A DNA stretch of 64,000 nt from Falsiroseomonas tokyonensis (GTDB taxonomy: Bacteria > Pseudomonadota > Alphaproteobacteria > Acetobacterales > Acetobacteraceae): NCBI RefSeq assembly GCF_019024325.1, contig NZ_JAFNJS010000008.1:159566-223565 (forward strand), written 5' to 3'. Of the stretch, positions 31,818 to 41,640 are shown piece by piece. Below the pieces are notes generated by a model. The model saw nothing but the letters and a program-made list of their open reading frames with translations, made no database searches and had not been told where the DNA came from. Positions within the stretch are counted from its first letter, which is position 1. The number at the start of each line of letters is the position of its first letter. The position numbers were made by a program, and so were the translations under genes.

Positions 31818-31951
31818 GATATCCCCGCGGTGCCTGCGTTGGCCGGCTGGACGCTCCGCTTCAGCCGGACCGCCTTCTAGAATGATCCCTTTCTTTCTTT
31901 TTCGTATTATTGTCGGTCTTCTGATCATGCGCCCCGAATCGAGCCCCCTGC
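31818..31951. promoter_or_regulatory. Divergent promoter region of the defence island
   Basis: The only spacer between the leftward vsr-dcm operon and the rightward four-gene operon. It is T/A-rich in the middle (31888-31912), with TATTAT at 31905-31910 as a possible -10 for the plus strand; the matching -35 is weak. No clear operator palindrome is seen. Confidence 0.4.
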
Positions 31952-33475
31952 ATGCCGTTTGAAATGGCCCCGCCTTCAGCGCATGCGCTGGTTGAAGCCA
32001 TGCGTGGGCTTGGATACACACTTTGGACGGCCGTCGCCGACATCGTCGACAACAGCATAGCCGCCGGCGCACGCGCTGTCCGAATCGACTTCCAGTGGGA
32101 CGGCCCCCAGACCTGGATACGAGTGGCCGATGACGGCCACGGCATGAGTGAGGCAGAGCTTACCCAGGCAATGCGGGCCGGAGCGAGGAACCCGCTCTCG
32201 ATTCGAAATACTACCGACCTTGGCCGTTTCGGTCTTGGCTTGAAGACCGCCTCGTTTTCGCAGTGCCGCCGGCTGACCGTAAGCTCGCGACGTGCAGGCT
32301 TGGCCCCGGCCTGCCGCGTCTGGGATCTGGACGAGATCGCGAAGCACGACGAATGGCGTCTCGCAACCGAGCCGATGCCATCCTCAGTTCCACTTCTGGC
32401 GCCCCTCCAGGACATGCCGCAGGGCACGGTTGTGCTTTGGGAAAAGCTCGATCGGATCGTTGCCGCCGACGCTGTTGCCGACGATGCGCGTGCCGAAGAC
32501 GCATTTCTCAGCCAGATCGGTCGGACCGAGCGTCACCTTGCGATGATCTTCCATCGCTACCTCGATGCCCCCGGTAGTCCGCTGCATATCCTGTTCAACG
32601 GGGCGGGTCCGCAAAGCAGGCTCCGCGGATGGGATCCCTTCATGGATACCCATCCAGCTACGTCGCGAACGCCAGACGAACGCCTGCGCCATGGCGATGT
32701 CGAGGTTCGGGTGCAGGGCTTCATCCTGCCCCATCGTGACCGGCTGGACGAACGCACTGCTGAGCTCGGAGGCGGACCCGAAGGGTGGGTCTCCCAGCAA
32801 GGCTTCTATGTCTACCGTAACCGCCGACTTCTCGTGCCTGGTGACTGGCTCGGACTCGGTCATCCCCGACGATGGGCCAAGGAGGATGCCTATCGCCTCG
32901 CAAGGCTTCGGTTGGACATCCCCAATTCTGCCGACGCCGCCTGGTCGATCGACGTGCGCAAATCGACCGCCGCCCCGCCCCGGTCACTGCGCGGTCGCCT
33001 GACCGATCTTGCCGAACGCGTCCGGGCAGACGCGAGGCGGGTCTTCCTGCATCGCGGGAGTTACGGCCCGCGCGCGCCAGCCCCGAATCTCCAAAGGGCT
33101 TGGACCGCTGTCGAACGCCGTGACGGTATGGCCTACAGAATCGATCGCGCGCATCCCGCGGTCGCTCGCGTGCTGGCTGAATCATCCGGATCAACCGAGG
33201 CCGTCGAAGCGATGCTCCGGGTCATCGAGGAGACCGTTCCCGTTCATCGCATTTGGATCGAGACGGCAGAACGCGAGGGGCTGGCACCGACCGGATTCAG
33301 CGCAACACCGCCGGCCGAAGTGAGATCTGTTGCGGAGGCATTGTACAGCGACTTCACGACGCGCATGGGATTGAGCGACGACAGCGCGCGAACCCTCCTC
33401 ATGCGAACAGAACCGTTCAACAGCTTTCCCGACCTCGTTGCTTCGCTCGGGGTGCGTACCGTGGAGAAACCATGA
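31952..33475 (+). CDS. GHKL ATPase, MutL/MORC-like
   Basis: 507 aa. The Bergerat ATP-binding fold is shown by the N-box DIVDNS (30-35, Asn34 for Mg), the G1 box DDGHGM (60-65) and the G2 box GRFGLGLKTAS (91-101). A second domain with the S5-like QQGFYVYRNRRLLVPGDW follows, as in MutL, MORC and topoisomerase VI-type ATPases. By family knowledge such ATPases clamp onto DNA on ATP binding and accompany Z1 helicases in restriction-like clusters. First gene of the rightward operon. Confidence 0.88.
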   Translation: MPFEMAPPSAHALVEAMRGLGYTLWTAVADIVDNSIAAGARAVRIDFQWDGPQTWIRVADDGHGMSEAELTQAMRAGARNPLSIRNTTDLGRFGLGLKTASFSQCRRLTVSSRRAGLAPACRVWDLDEIAKHDEWRLATEPMPSSVPLLAPLQDMPQGTVVLWEKLDRIVAADAVADDARAEDAFLSQIGRTERHLAMIFHRYLDAPGSPLHILFNGAGPQSRLRGWDPFMDTHPATSRTPDERLRHGDVEVRVQGFILPHRDRLDERTAELGGGPEGWVSQQGFYVYRNRRLLVPGDWLGLGHPRRWAKEDAYRLARLRLDIPNSADAAWSIDVRKSTAAPPRSLRGRLTDLAERVRADARRVFLHRGSYGPRAPAPNLQRAWTAVERRDGMAYRIDRAHPAVARVLAESSGSTEAVEAMLRVIEETVPVHRIWIETAEREGLAPTGFSATPPAEVRSVAEALYSDFTTRMGLSDDSARTLLMRTEPFNSFPDLVASLGVRTVEKP

Positions 33476-36297
33476 GCGACACAATAGCCGCCGCCAGGGC
33501 CATGGCGCAGACGTTGATCAACGTCAGGCGCGCGACAGCGCCAATCACCAGAGAAGTCATCGCTTCGGTGGTCGATGATGTCCTGAGGTTGCCGGGCCTG
33601 GGAGCGAGCGCCCTTGAGCGCAGCACGCTGATCGCGGACCTCGAGAGTGCCTACACGGTCTGGATCGGGCGCGCGACGCAGTTGACGGACAACGACGACC
33701 ATGTCGCCTGGCTCAATGCCGAGCGGAAGCGCGACTGGCGATACTGGGCGCGGTATGAGCTTTTTCTGCGCTCGCGCCTGCCTGACGCAGCCCTTCGCGG
33801 CCTCGATCAGGAGACCGACAGAATCCTGGGCCTGATCGAAGATCCACTGCGGGCGGGCGCGTGGGACCGCAGGGGCCTCGTTGTGGGCCATGTCCAATCG
33901 GGCAAAACAGGCAATTACACGGGGCTGATCAACAAGGCCGCCGATGCCGGGTACACGGTCATCATCGTCCTGGCGGGGCTGCACAACAACCTACGGAGCC
34001 AAACACAGCAGCGCCTGGATGAAGGCTTCCTGGGATACGATAGCGGCGCGGTGCGAGGGGCCGATTCCCGTGCGCCAGAAGAAATCGGCGTTGGGACGTG
34101 CGATCCGTCCCTTCGGCCAGATACCATCACCCACCGCACTCAGAATGGGGATTTCAAGACCGCTCGGGCGAAGGGGTTCAACATCAATCCCGGTCGCGCC
34201 CCGCTGCTGTTCGTCATCAAGAAAAATCCCACGGTCCTCAGAAACTTATTGGACTGGGTGCGATGGGCAGCAAACAGCCATGATCCGGAGACCGGAAGGA
34301 GAATTGTCGTCAACGTCCCGCTCTTGATGATCGATGACGAAGCCGACCACGCGTCCGTCGATACGAAGGAAATGGACTTTGGCCCTGACGGAAGGCCTGA
34401 CGAGGATCACGATCCCACGAAGATCAACCAGCTGATCCGGCAGATACTCTATGCCTTCGAGAAGAGTGCGTATGTCGGTTACACCGCAACGCCATTCGCC
34501 AACATCTTCATTCACGAGAGCGCGCGCACGGTGGAGTGCGGCGACGACCTCTTTCCCCGCAGCTTCATCGTGAACCTGCCAGCACCATCCAACTATGCTG
34601 GCCCGGTTCGTGTGTTCGGTGTGCCGCCTGCTGACGGTCGCGAGGCCCGACCGCCCCTGCCGCTCACGCGGACAATACCATCCGACGAGAGCGCGACATG
34701 GGTGCCTCCGCGGCACCGGAATGGTCATCGCCCAGTTTGGCAAGGCGCGGCCGAAGTGCCTCCGTCACTCTCGGAAGCGATCCACGCGTTCGTGCTTGTG
34801 TGCGCCGTGCGCCGCGCGCGAGGTGAAACACGCGCGCACAACTCCATGCTCGTCCACGTCACGCGGTTCACGAGTGTCCAGAATGCGGTGCGAGATCAGG
34901 TACACGCCGAGCTCGACCGCATCGCAACACGCCTTCGGCTTGGTGAGCGGGAAGGCGGTTCGTCGGTCAGGGCGGCTCTGAAACGGCTGTTCGAGGAAGA
35001 CTTTCACCCAACCACCGAGGCGGTTCGGGAGGAGATGGACGATCCGACCTTGCGCAACATGTCCTGGGCCGAGGTCGAGCCGTTCCTCTCAGCAGCAGCG
35101 GCAGACATTCGTATCATGGAGATAAACGGGACGGCGCGTGATGTCCTCGAATACACGACGCATCGGGATACGGGTCTGAATGTCATCGCAATCGGCGGCG
35201 ACAAGCTGGCCCGCGGCCTGACGCTGGAAGGCTTGTCGGTCAGCTACTTCCTCCGCGCCTCCCGGATGTACGACACACTGATGCAAATGGGGCGCTGGTT
35301 CGGATACCGGCCAGGGTATCTTGATGTCTGCCGGCTCTACACGACCGACGATCTCATAGACTGGTTCGAGCATATCACGCAGGCCAATGAGGAGTTGCGG
35401 GCAGAATTTGACCATATGGCGGCGGTCGGCGGCACGCCTCGCGAGTACGGTCTGAAGGTCATGTCGCACCCGGCGCTCCTCGTGACTTCGCGAGTGAAGA
35501 TGCGGCACGGCATGGATATGCAGTTGTCGTATGCCGGGTCGGTCTCTGAAACGACAGTCTTCGACACTGCCGAACCGGTGCTACGGCGCAATCTCGACGC
35601 GGCTCAGAGGTTCCTCGAAGCCCTCGGTCCGCCTGACCGCGGTGGCGATGAGCCTGGCGCTCCTGATGTGCGTCAGGATCGTCCGACTGGTGCGCATAGT
35701 TGGGAGGGGGCACGCCTCTGGGAGAACAAGCCGGCCAGCGACGTCCTCGCCTTCCTTAACGCGGTTTCCACTCATGCGGAGGCCACGCGCGCAAACAGCG
35801 CGCTCTTGAGAGAATACATCCTCCGCCAGAACGCGGTAGGCGAGCTCACGGACTGGACGATCGGTCTTCTGGCAGGCGACGGGGCCGAACTCACTGTGGC
35901 TCCGTTTGAGGGCTGGGAATCGATTACGCGCAGTCCACGGAGCAAGGCAGAGATGGAGCGCGATACGTCACGCTATGTGATCCGTCGTCTCCTGGCACCA
36001 CGTGACGAAGCCATGGATTTGGATGCTGCTGCCTGGGCTGCGGCCATGGCCAGGACGGTTCAGGACGCGACCACGCCGCAACCGCCGACAAGCCCAAGCG
36101 GGCCGAGCTTGCGCGATCAGCGCCCGGCAACTCGCGGTCTTCTTCTGATCTATCCCCTCAATCCGGAGCCCGCATCGCTGAACCTGCCCTTGGTCGGCTT
36201 CGGCATCAGCTTCCCCAGTAGCACTACGGCCAGGCGAATCACCTACAAGGTGAACAACACCTATCGGCGCCAAGAGCTCGAGGACACTGGCGCATGA
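33472..36297 (+). CDS. Z1-domain superfamily II helicase/ATPase
   Basis: 941 aa from ATG 33472 (ATGA overlap with the ATPase). Walker A VVGHVQSGKTGNYTG (Lys145), a DEAD-like IDDEADH (288-293), YVGYTATPFANI, and the Z1-type QMGRWFGYRPGYLD block with TRGLTLEG-like DKLARGLTLEGL before it. The Z1 domain defines this helicase group in MutL/MORC-associated restriction systems. It probably translocates on or remodels target DNA for the nuclease partners. Confidence 0.92.
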   Translation: MSDTIAAARAMAQTLINVRRATAPITREVIASVVDDVLRLPGLGASALERSTLIADLESAYTVWIGRATQLTDNDDHVAWLNAERKRDWRYWARYELFLRSRLPDAALRGLDQETDRILGLIEDPLRAGAWDRRGLVVGHVQSGKTGNYTGLINKAADAGYTVIIVLAGLHNNLRSQTQQRLDEGFLGYDSGAVRGADSRAPEEIGVGTCDPSLRPDTITHRTQNGDFKTARAKGFNINPGRAPLLFVIKKNPTVLRNLLDWVRWAANSHDPETGRRIVVNVPLLMIDDEADHASVDTKEMDFGPDGRPDEDHDPTKINQLIRQILYAFEKSAYVGYTATPFANIFIHESARTVECGDDLFPRSFIVNLPAPSNYAGPVRVFGVPPADGREARPPLPLTRTIPSDESATWVPPRHRNGHRPVWQGAAEVPPSLSEAIHAFVLVCAVRRARGETRAHNSMLVHVTRFTSVQNAVRDQVHAELDRIATRLRLGEREGGSSVRAALKRLFEEDFHPTTEAVREEMDDPTLRNMSWAEVEPFLSAAAADIRIMEINGTARDVLEYTTHRDTGLNVIAIGGDKLARGLTLEGLSVSYFLRASRMYDTLMQMGRWFGYRPGYLDVCRLYTTDDLIDWFEHITQANEELRAEFDHMAAVGGTPREYGLKVMSHPALLVTSRVKMRHGMDMQLSYAGSVSETTVFDTAEPVLRRNLDAAQRFLEALGPPDRGGDEPGAPDVRQDRPTGAHSWEGARLWENKPASDVLAFLNAVSTHAEATRANSALLREYILRQNAVGELTDWTIGLLAGDGAELTVAPFEGWESITRSPRSKAEMERDTSRYVIRRLLAPRDEAMDLDAAAWAAAMARTVQDATTPQPPTSPSGPSLRDQRPATRGLLLIYPLNPEPASLNLPLVGFGISFPSSTTARRITYKVNNTYRRQELEDTGA

Positions 36298-37307
36298 GCG
36301 AGCTGCAGGCCGCGTGGTCTTCGCTTGGCGCATCCGACGCAGCGGGTGACGGATGGCTCGCCCGACGGGTGCATGCCGCGTCGTCGGTACCTCTCTTCGC
36401 GGCGCTCGGGATGCCAGCATCGATTCCTTCTCTGCTCATCGAGGTCGAAGCAGCCGTGGTCCCACCCATTGGCCAATGGCCGGCCGGACGGGGCTTCGAC
36501 GTTGTTCCGCACAGGCGGTCGGCGGGCCCGAACGGTGTGCTCTGGGTCGCACTCAGTCTGAAGGGTCCGCAGTTCCACGACACCTTCGCTGTCCTCGCTG
36601 AAGACGTGGCAACCCATGTTGCCGCGGCGCCGGATGCGGCGTCGGCAGTGAGGGCGCTTTTGGGGCGCCTTCGCACCTGGCAGGAATTCCTCCGCAGGCA
36701 CGATCTCGGCGAACTTTCGACGCCGGAGCAGACTGGCCTCTTCGCCGAACTCGACATCATGGAAGTGCTGTTGTTGCCGCGCCTGCCGGCAATGGATGCT
36801 CTCCTTGCCTGGAAGTCACCGGACGATGGGCTTCATGACTTCCGCTTTGCGGGCGCTGCGGTGGAGGTGAAGGGGACAACCAGGATCCCGCCTCTTGAGT
36901 TCAGCGTGTCTGGCTTGGCCCAGCTCGACGAGACAGCTGTCGACTGGCTCGGACTTACTGTTGTTTCGCTAGCTGAGGGCGGGGATGGCGCCGTCAACCT
37001 TCCTGGTCTCGTCGAGCGAATCCGCAACCGACTTGCTGCGGAGGACCCTGCATCATCGGGACGCTTCACTGAGATGCTTGCGTCCAGGGGCTACCTGGAT
37101 GTGCACAGCGCCAGCTATGCCAGCCGCTTCCTCACAGTGGTGCAGCGCCACGCCTTCCGTGTGGAGGCAGGGTTTCCGCGCCTCCGGGCCGGTGATGTTC
37201 CGGCCGGAATTCGGGAATGCAGATACGACGTGGCCATTGAGAGTTGTACGGCATTTGAAGTCGAGCTCGACGCGTTCGGATCTGCAGTCTTCGGGGGGGC
37301 ACCATGA
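36294..37307 (+). CDS. PD-(D/E)XK family protein (DUF4420-like)
   Basis: 337 aa from ATG 36294 (ATGA overlap). The nuclease core is Asp182 in GLHDFRF and Glu191-Val-Lys193 in VEVKGT, preceded by LFAELDIMEVLL, the pattern of the PD-(D/E)XK motif protein family (PF14390 by recollection). Likely the DNA-cleaving component of the island. The second half is beta-rich and may bind the AIPR protein or DNA. Confidence 0.85.
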   Translation: MSELQAAWSSLGASDAAGDGWLARRVHAASSVPLFAALGMPASIPSLLIEVEAAVVPPIGQWPAGRGFDVVPHRRSAGPNGVLWVALSLKGPQFHDTFAVLAEDVATHVAAAPDAASAVRALLGRLRTWQEFLRRHDLGELSTPEQTGLFAELDIMEVLLLPRLPAMDALLAWKSPDDGLHDFRFAGAAVEVKGTTRIPPLEFSVSGLAQLDETAVDWLGLTVVSLAEGGDGAVNLPGLVERIRNRLAAEDPASSGRFTEMLASRGYLDVHSASYASRFLTVVQRHAFRVEAGFPRLRAGDVPAGIRECRYDVAIESCTAFEVELDAFGSAVFGGAP

Positions 37308-39376
37308 GTTCGGATCGGGAACTGCGAGAATTCGTTCGTCGCACCCATGCTGAGGTTCGGGATCGGGCCTCCCCCACGGATGCCGGTGACGCGGATTTCC
37401 GTGAGAACGCTTTCGCCGGATGGGTGCTCGAATTTTTCGAAGAAGCGGGCGTGACGTCGGGAGGAGATGTATCGCACTTTGAGGGCCGTGTGGGCCGGAG
37501 CGTTGGCAAGGTAAATGGCTACGCCATAGGCGATGACGAGGACACGCTCGCACTCGTGGTTGCGATCCACAACGACACCGAGGAAGCAGTCACCGTCGCT
37601 CCGACCGATATCAGCAGGGCGGCAGGTCAGGCAGCGCGTTTTCTCGAAGGTGCCCTTGGAAACCTCAAAGATGCCGTCGAAGCATCTGCCACCCATGCGG
37701 AGATGGTGCGCCGAATTGCGGACCTGACCGGCCAGCTTCGCTCCGCCACGATTCACGTGGTGACGGACGGGATTTCATCGGCGAAAGAGGTACGGGCACT
37801 CGAAGTGAAGGGTGTGCCGGTTCGCTTCGAGGTATGGGATGCTGAGCGCCTGTTCCGCGTCATGCAGGCAGGGCGGCCTCGCGACGAGATTGAAATCGAC
37901 TTCAGCGAGCTCTGTGGTTCATCCGTCCCCTGTCTTCCGGCTGCCCGTCACGAAGGCAACTACGAAGCGTATGTCGCCATCATCCCGGGCGACGCACTGG
38001 CCAAGCTCTACGACGAATACGGCGCACAACTTCTCGAGCTTAATGTCCGCTCCTTTCTTTCAGCTCGCGGCCGCATCAATGCCGGTATCAGGAAGACGCT
38101 CCGCGAGCAGCCTCTTCGCTTCCTGGCCTACAACAACGGCATCGTGGCCACGGCAGATAGCATCGTCCTGGAAAAGCTGTCCGACGGGCGGCCGGCCATT
38201 CGCTCGGTGCGGGGGCTGCAGATCGTGAACGGTGGCCAGACAACAGCTTCGATCCATCGGGCCTGGAAGACGGATCGCGCCGACGTGTCGCGGGTCATGG
38301 TGCAGGCGAAGCTCGCAGTCATCGATTCCGGCCACGAGGAGGAGGTTGTTCGAGAAATCTCCCGCTGCGCCAATACGCAGAACGTCGTGCAGATGGCTGA
38401 TTTCTCGGCGAACGACCCCTTCCACGTGACGCTTGAGGGGTTGTCCCGAAGGGTTTGGTGCCCCGGAGAACAGGGGCGCTGGTTCTATGAACGCGCCAGA
38501 GGGCAGTACCAGGAGGAGAAGGCGAAGGCCTCGACACCAGCGAGGCAGCGTCGATTCACTGAACAGACGCCGCCGTCCCGGCGTTTCGTGAAGACCGACG
38601 TAGCCCGGTATCAGAATACCTGGGAATTGAAGCCCCAAACGGTCTGCTTCGGCTCCCAAAAGAATTTCGACTCATTCGCCCAGGATCTGCGGGTTCGAAA
38701 GGGCGAATTCCTTCCCGATGAGGTCTGGTATCGAGAGTTGATCGCGAAGGCCATCCTCTACCGTGCCGCCGAGAAAATCGTGCGCGACGCCAAGCTGCCA
38801 GCCTATCGCACTCAGGTGGCGACGTATCTCATGGCGTTGCTCGTAGACCGATCCGGCAGCAGGCTTGATCTCGACGGGATATGGAAGCGGCAGGGACTAA
38901 CGACGGAGCTATTGTCGCTGCTCGGATCCTGGGTCCAGCCTGTCCTGGCAGCGGTGACCGAGTCAGCCGCGGGCCGTAACGTCACCGAATGGTGCAAAAA
39001 GCGCGAGTGCTGGGATGCCGTCAGGCATGTTGCGGTCCCCATGCCTCCTGCGCTGCCGGCGGAATTGTCGACGGGCTTGGCAACGGCCACTGGCAGCACG
39101 ACGACGGCAGACGGCTCCGTGACATCGGCTGACCTTGAAAACATAGCAGCGTGCAAGCGGCTCGATGGTCCTACGTGGCTGCGCATCTCGGGCGAAGGTC
39201 GCCGTCTTGGCCTTTTGAAGGAGTGGGAGGCCGGCATCGCCCATACTCTCAGTGGTTACGCGGCGAGCGGCTGGGACCGGAATCCATCACCGAAGCAGGC
39301 AGGGCACGCCGTAAGGATCATGCTGCTTCCAGAGATCCAAGCCTTGATTGCCGACGATCGCGAGGCTGGAGCGTGA
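37304..39376 (+). CDS. AIPR (abortive infection phage resistance) family protein
   Basis: 690 aa from ATG 37304 (ATGA overlap). The AIPR core is shown by ELNVRSFLSARGRINAGI, FLAYNNGIVATAD and GLQIVNGGQTTASI, then RCANTQNVVQMADF. The family was named from lactococcal abortive-infection genes and often ends Z1/ATPase clusters; its activity is not established. The last 150 residues form a separate domain. Its stop lies 16 bases from the convergent recombinase module. Confidence 0.9.
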   Translation: MSSDRELREFVRRTHAEVRDRASPTDAGDADFRENAFAGWVLEFFEEAGVTSGGDVSHFEGRVGRSVGKVNGYAIGDDEDTLALVVAIHNDTEEAVTVAPTDISRAAGQAARFLEGALGNLKDAVEASATHAEMVRRIADLTGQLRSATIHVVTDGISSAKEVRALEVKGVPVRFEVWDAERLFRVMQAGRPRDEIEIDFSELCGSSVPCLPAARHEGNYEAYVAIIPGDALAKLYDEYGAQLLELNVRSFLSARGRINAGIRKTLREQPLRFLAYNNGIVATADSIVLEKLSDGRPAIRSVRGLQIVNGGQTTASIHRAWKTDRADVSRVMVQAKLAVIDSGHEEEVVREISRCANTQNVVQMADFSANDPFHVTLEGLSRRVWCPGEQGRWFYERARGQYQEEKAKASTPARQRRFTEQTPPSRRFVKTDVARYQNTWELKPQTVCFGSQKNFDSFAQDLRVRKGEFLPDEVWYRELIAKAILYRAAEKIVRDAKLPAYRTQVATYLMALLVDRSGSRLDLDGIWKRQGLTTELLSLLGSWVQPVLAAVTESAAGRNVTEWCKKRECWDAVRHVAVPMPPALPAELSTGLATATGSTTTADGSVTSADLENIAACKRLDGPTWLRISGEGRRLGLLKEWEAGIAHTLSGYAASGWDRNPSPKQAGHAVRIMLLPEIQALIADDREAGA

Positions 39377-39392
39377 CTCTGGTCTCGATCCG

Positions 39393-39791
39393 TTACTGAC
39401 CTCCAGATCGGCCAGATCTCCAACGCTGAACTTCCCATATTGTCGGGACGCCCTTCATCAGTTCAGGCAGCATCATCTCGCTGGGCTGTTGCCCATCGAG
39501 GATCGCCTCGACGATATCCGGCGCCAGCAGCGTCAGGCGCAGCAGCCGAGACACGTAGGATGAGTTGATCTTTTCCCCGGCCGCCAAGTCATCGATCGTG
39601 CTGTAGCGGCCCGTCTCGATCAATCGGCGCCACCGGAACGCCCGGGCCACGGCTTTCACCAACGTGGTGTCGGCGCCCGAAGCACCAGGACTCGCCGGGC
39701 TGCTCGGCGCGACCATCAGCTTCCGCCCGCCCCGCAGCTTCCGGATCGCCAGCGGTACCCTCACGGTCAGCATCTGCGCGGCGCCGGTCAC
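39393..39791 (-). CDS. Recombinase-associated HTH-like protein
   Basis: 132 aa from a GTG overlapping the recombinase stop (GTGA). Residues 45-110 carry a ParB/KorB-like HTH (LVKAVARAFRWRRLIETG, then KINSSYVSRLLRLTLLAPDI). Such a small partner often follows the DUF2924-recombinase pair in alphaproteobacterial elements and may act as directionality factor; that role is inferred. Confidence 0.65.
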   Translation of the reverse strand: MTGAAQMLTVRVPLAIRKLRGGRKLMVAPSSPASPGASGADTTLVKAVARAFRWRRLIETGRYSTIDDLAAGEKINSSYVSRLLRLTLLAPDIVEAILDGQQPSEMMLPELMKGVPTIWEVQRWRSGRSGGQ

Positions 39792-41137
39792 GCTGCCGCC
39801 CTCGTCGGTTCGGCCGGCGTTGCCAGGTCCCGCGCTAGGCTGGCCAGCCCCTCCAGCTTCAGCCGCACGTCGGCGCCGCCCACCCCGATGTCCACCCGGT
39901 CGACCAGCATGCGGATGATCCGCGCCTGCTCGGCGGGGAACAGCTCCTCCCACAGCGGGTCCAGCCGCTCCAGCGCCAGCCGCGCCTCGTCCTCCGTCAT
40001 GTCCGGCGCCGAGACGCGCGCCGCACGCCACGCACCGAGCACCACTTCCGGCTGGCGCAGCAGCCCCCGGACCTGGGCGATGACCGCGCCCTCGATCTCC
40101 GCGGCGGAAATGCGCGCGACGGCCGGCCCGTCGGCCGCGCTGCCCTTCAGCACCGACTGGCTGACATAGTAGCGGTACTGCTGGCCGCGGCGCCCCCGCG
40201 CGTGGGTAGGCGACATGGCACGTCCGTCGCTCCCGAAGATCAGCCCGCGCAGCAGCGAAGGCGTCTGGCAGCGCGTCCGGTTGGCGCGGGTCCGCGGGCT
40301 GATTGTCAGGAGGGCGTGCGCCGCGTCCCACATCGCCTGCGGCACGATGGCGGCGTGCTCGCCCGGGTGCGACTTCCCCTTGTGCATCGCCTCGCCGAGA
40401 TAGGTGCGGTTGCTCAACACCCGATACACGTCGCTCTTGGTAAAGGCGCGGCCGCGCTTCGTGGTGGCGCCCTCGGCCCGAAGCGCCAGCACCAGCTTCG
40501 TGCCGGATTCCGTTTCGACGAAGCCCTCGAAGATCCTGCGCACCAGCGCCGCCTCGGCGTCGTTCACCAGCAGCTTGCGATCCCGCGCGTCGTAGCCGAG
40601 CGGCACGAAGCCGCCCATCCAGATCCCGCGCGCCCGCGACGCCGCCACTTTGTCGCGGATGCGCTCGCCAATGACCTCGCGCTCGAACTGCGCGAAGCTG
40701 AGTAGGATGTTCAGCGTGAGGCGACCCATGCTGGTGGTCGTGTTGAACGACTGCGTGACGGAGACGAAGGTCACGCTGTTCGCGTCGAACACCTCCACCA
40801 GCTTGGCGAAATCCATCAGCGCGCGCGACAGTCGGTCGATCTTGTAGACCACCACCACGTCGATCAGGCCGCGCTCGACATCGGCCAGCAGGCGCCGCAG
40901 TGAAGGCCGTTCCAGCGTTCCGCCGGACACGCCGCCATCGTCGTAGCGGTCGCGGACCAGCACCCAGCCCTCCGACCGCTGGCTGGTGATGTAGGCCTCA
41001 CACGCCTCGCGCTGCGCGTCGAGCGAGTTGAACTCCATGTCGAGCCCCTCCTCGCTCGACTTGCGCGTGTACACGGCGGCGCGGATCTTCCGCACCGTTG
41101 CCGGCATCGCGGCCTCGGCGGCTGGCTTGCGCTTCAT
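39788..41137 (-). CDS. Large-type serine recombinase
   Basis: 449 aa, the likely integrase of prophage 2. The resolvase domain has the nucleophile Ser27 (VYTRKSSEEG), the VVYKIDRLSRALMDF helix and FAQFEREVIGERIRDK. A Recombinase domain follows (GYLPLGYD-like GFVPLGYDARDR, KSDVYRVLSNRTYLGE). The zinc-ribbon domain that usually follows has no Cys pairs here (RGLIFGSDGRAMSPTHARG), so it must fold without zinc. Start overlaps DUF2924 by ATGA. Confidence 0.92.
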   Translation of the reverse strand: MKRKPAAEAAMPATVRKIRAAVYTRKSSEEGLDMEFNSLDAQREACEAYITSQRSEGWVLVRDRYDDGGVSGGTLERPSLRRLLADVERGLIDVVVVYKIDRLSRALMDFAKLVEVFDANSVTFVSVTQSFNTTTSMGRLTLNILLSFAQFEREVIGERIRDKVAASRARGIWMGGFVPLGYDARDRKLLVNDAEAALVRRIFEGFVETESGTKLVLALRAEGATTKRGRAFTKSDVYRVLSNRTYLGEAMHKGKSHPGEHAAIVPQAMWDAAHALLTISPRTRANRTRCQTPSLLRGLIFGSDGRAMSPTHARGRRGQQYRYYVSQSVLKGSAADGPAVARISAAEIEGAVIAQVRGLLRQPEVVLGAWRAARVSAPDMTEDEARLALERLDPLWEELFPAEQARIIRMLVDRVDIGVGGADVRLKLEGLASLARDLATPAEPTRAAA

Positions 41138-41640
41138 GCCGTGCCCCTCCGGTTCTTCAGGCCGAAGAACAGCCAGCCATTCCAGCGGGTGCCGGTGATG
41201 GCGCGGGCGATAGAGGAGAGCGACTGGTACGGGCGCCCCTGATACTCATAGCCGTCGTGCAGCACCGTGACGCTGTGCTCGATGCCCTGGTACTCGCGGA
41301 TCAGCCGGGTGCCGGCGATCGGCTTGTCGTCGCCGCGGATGCGCCGGAGGACGGGGTTGCCGCCGTCCAGCTGCTCGCCCAGCGCCTCGAGGCGCTGGAT
41401 CGTCTCGGGCTTCAGGCCGCCATAGGCCAGCTCCTGGATGCGGTAGGCCAGGCGACTTTCCAGGAAGCGCCGATTGTAGGGCGGCGGCTCGGCCGCGAAG
41501 AGTTCCCGCCATTGCTGCTTCAGGTCCGGCGTGGCGGTGGTCTTCAATGCCGCCAACCGGCCCAGCAGGTCGGCCGGCGGGATGGCGGGGATGGTCGGCG
41601 CCGGCGGGGTGCCGGCTTTGGATTTGGTGGCGCGTGTCAT
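41134..41640 (-). CDS. DUF2924 family protein
   Basis: 168 aa. Seen: LKQQWRELFAAEPPPYNRRFLESRLAYRIQ (by pattern), PIAGTRLIREYQGIEHSV and the C-terminal YQSLSSIARAITGTRWNGWLFFGL, the classic DUF2924 end. It is almost always encoded next to a serine recombinase of this type and is thought to aid recombination; no activity is proven. Confidence 0.9.
   Translation of the reverse strand: MTRATKSKAGTPPAPTIPAIPPADLLGRLAALKTTATPDLKQQWRELFAAEPPPYNRRFLESRLAYRIQELAYGGLKPETIQRLEALGEQLDGGNPVLRRIRGDDKPIAGTRLIREYQGIEHSVTVLHDGYEYQGRPYQSLSSIARAITGTRWNGWLFFGLKNRRGTA

Larger units (their letters stand above)
29580..39392. mobile_element. Defence island (MutL/MORC-like ATPase - Z1 - AIPR cluster)
   Basis: Seven genes in two divergent operons, inserted between tRNA-Ser and the recombinase module of prophage 2. 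The DNA is visibly less GC-rich at third positions than the flanking genes. No integrase belongs clearly to it; the serine recombinase to its right may have brought it, or it may be cargo of prophage 2. Confidence 0.55.
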
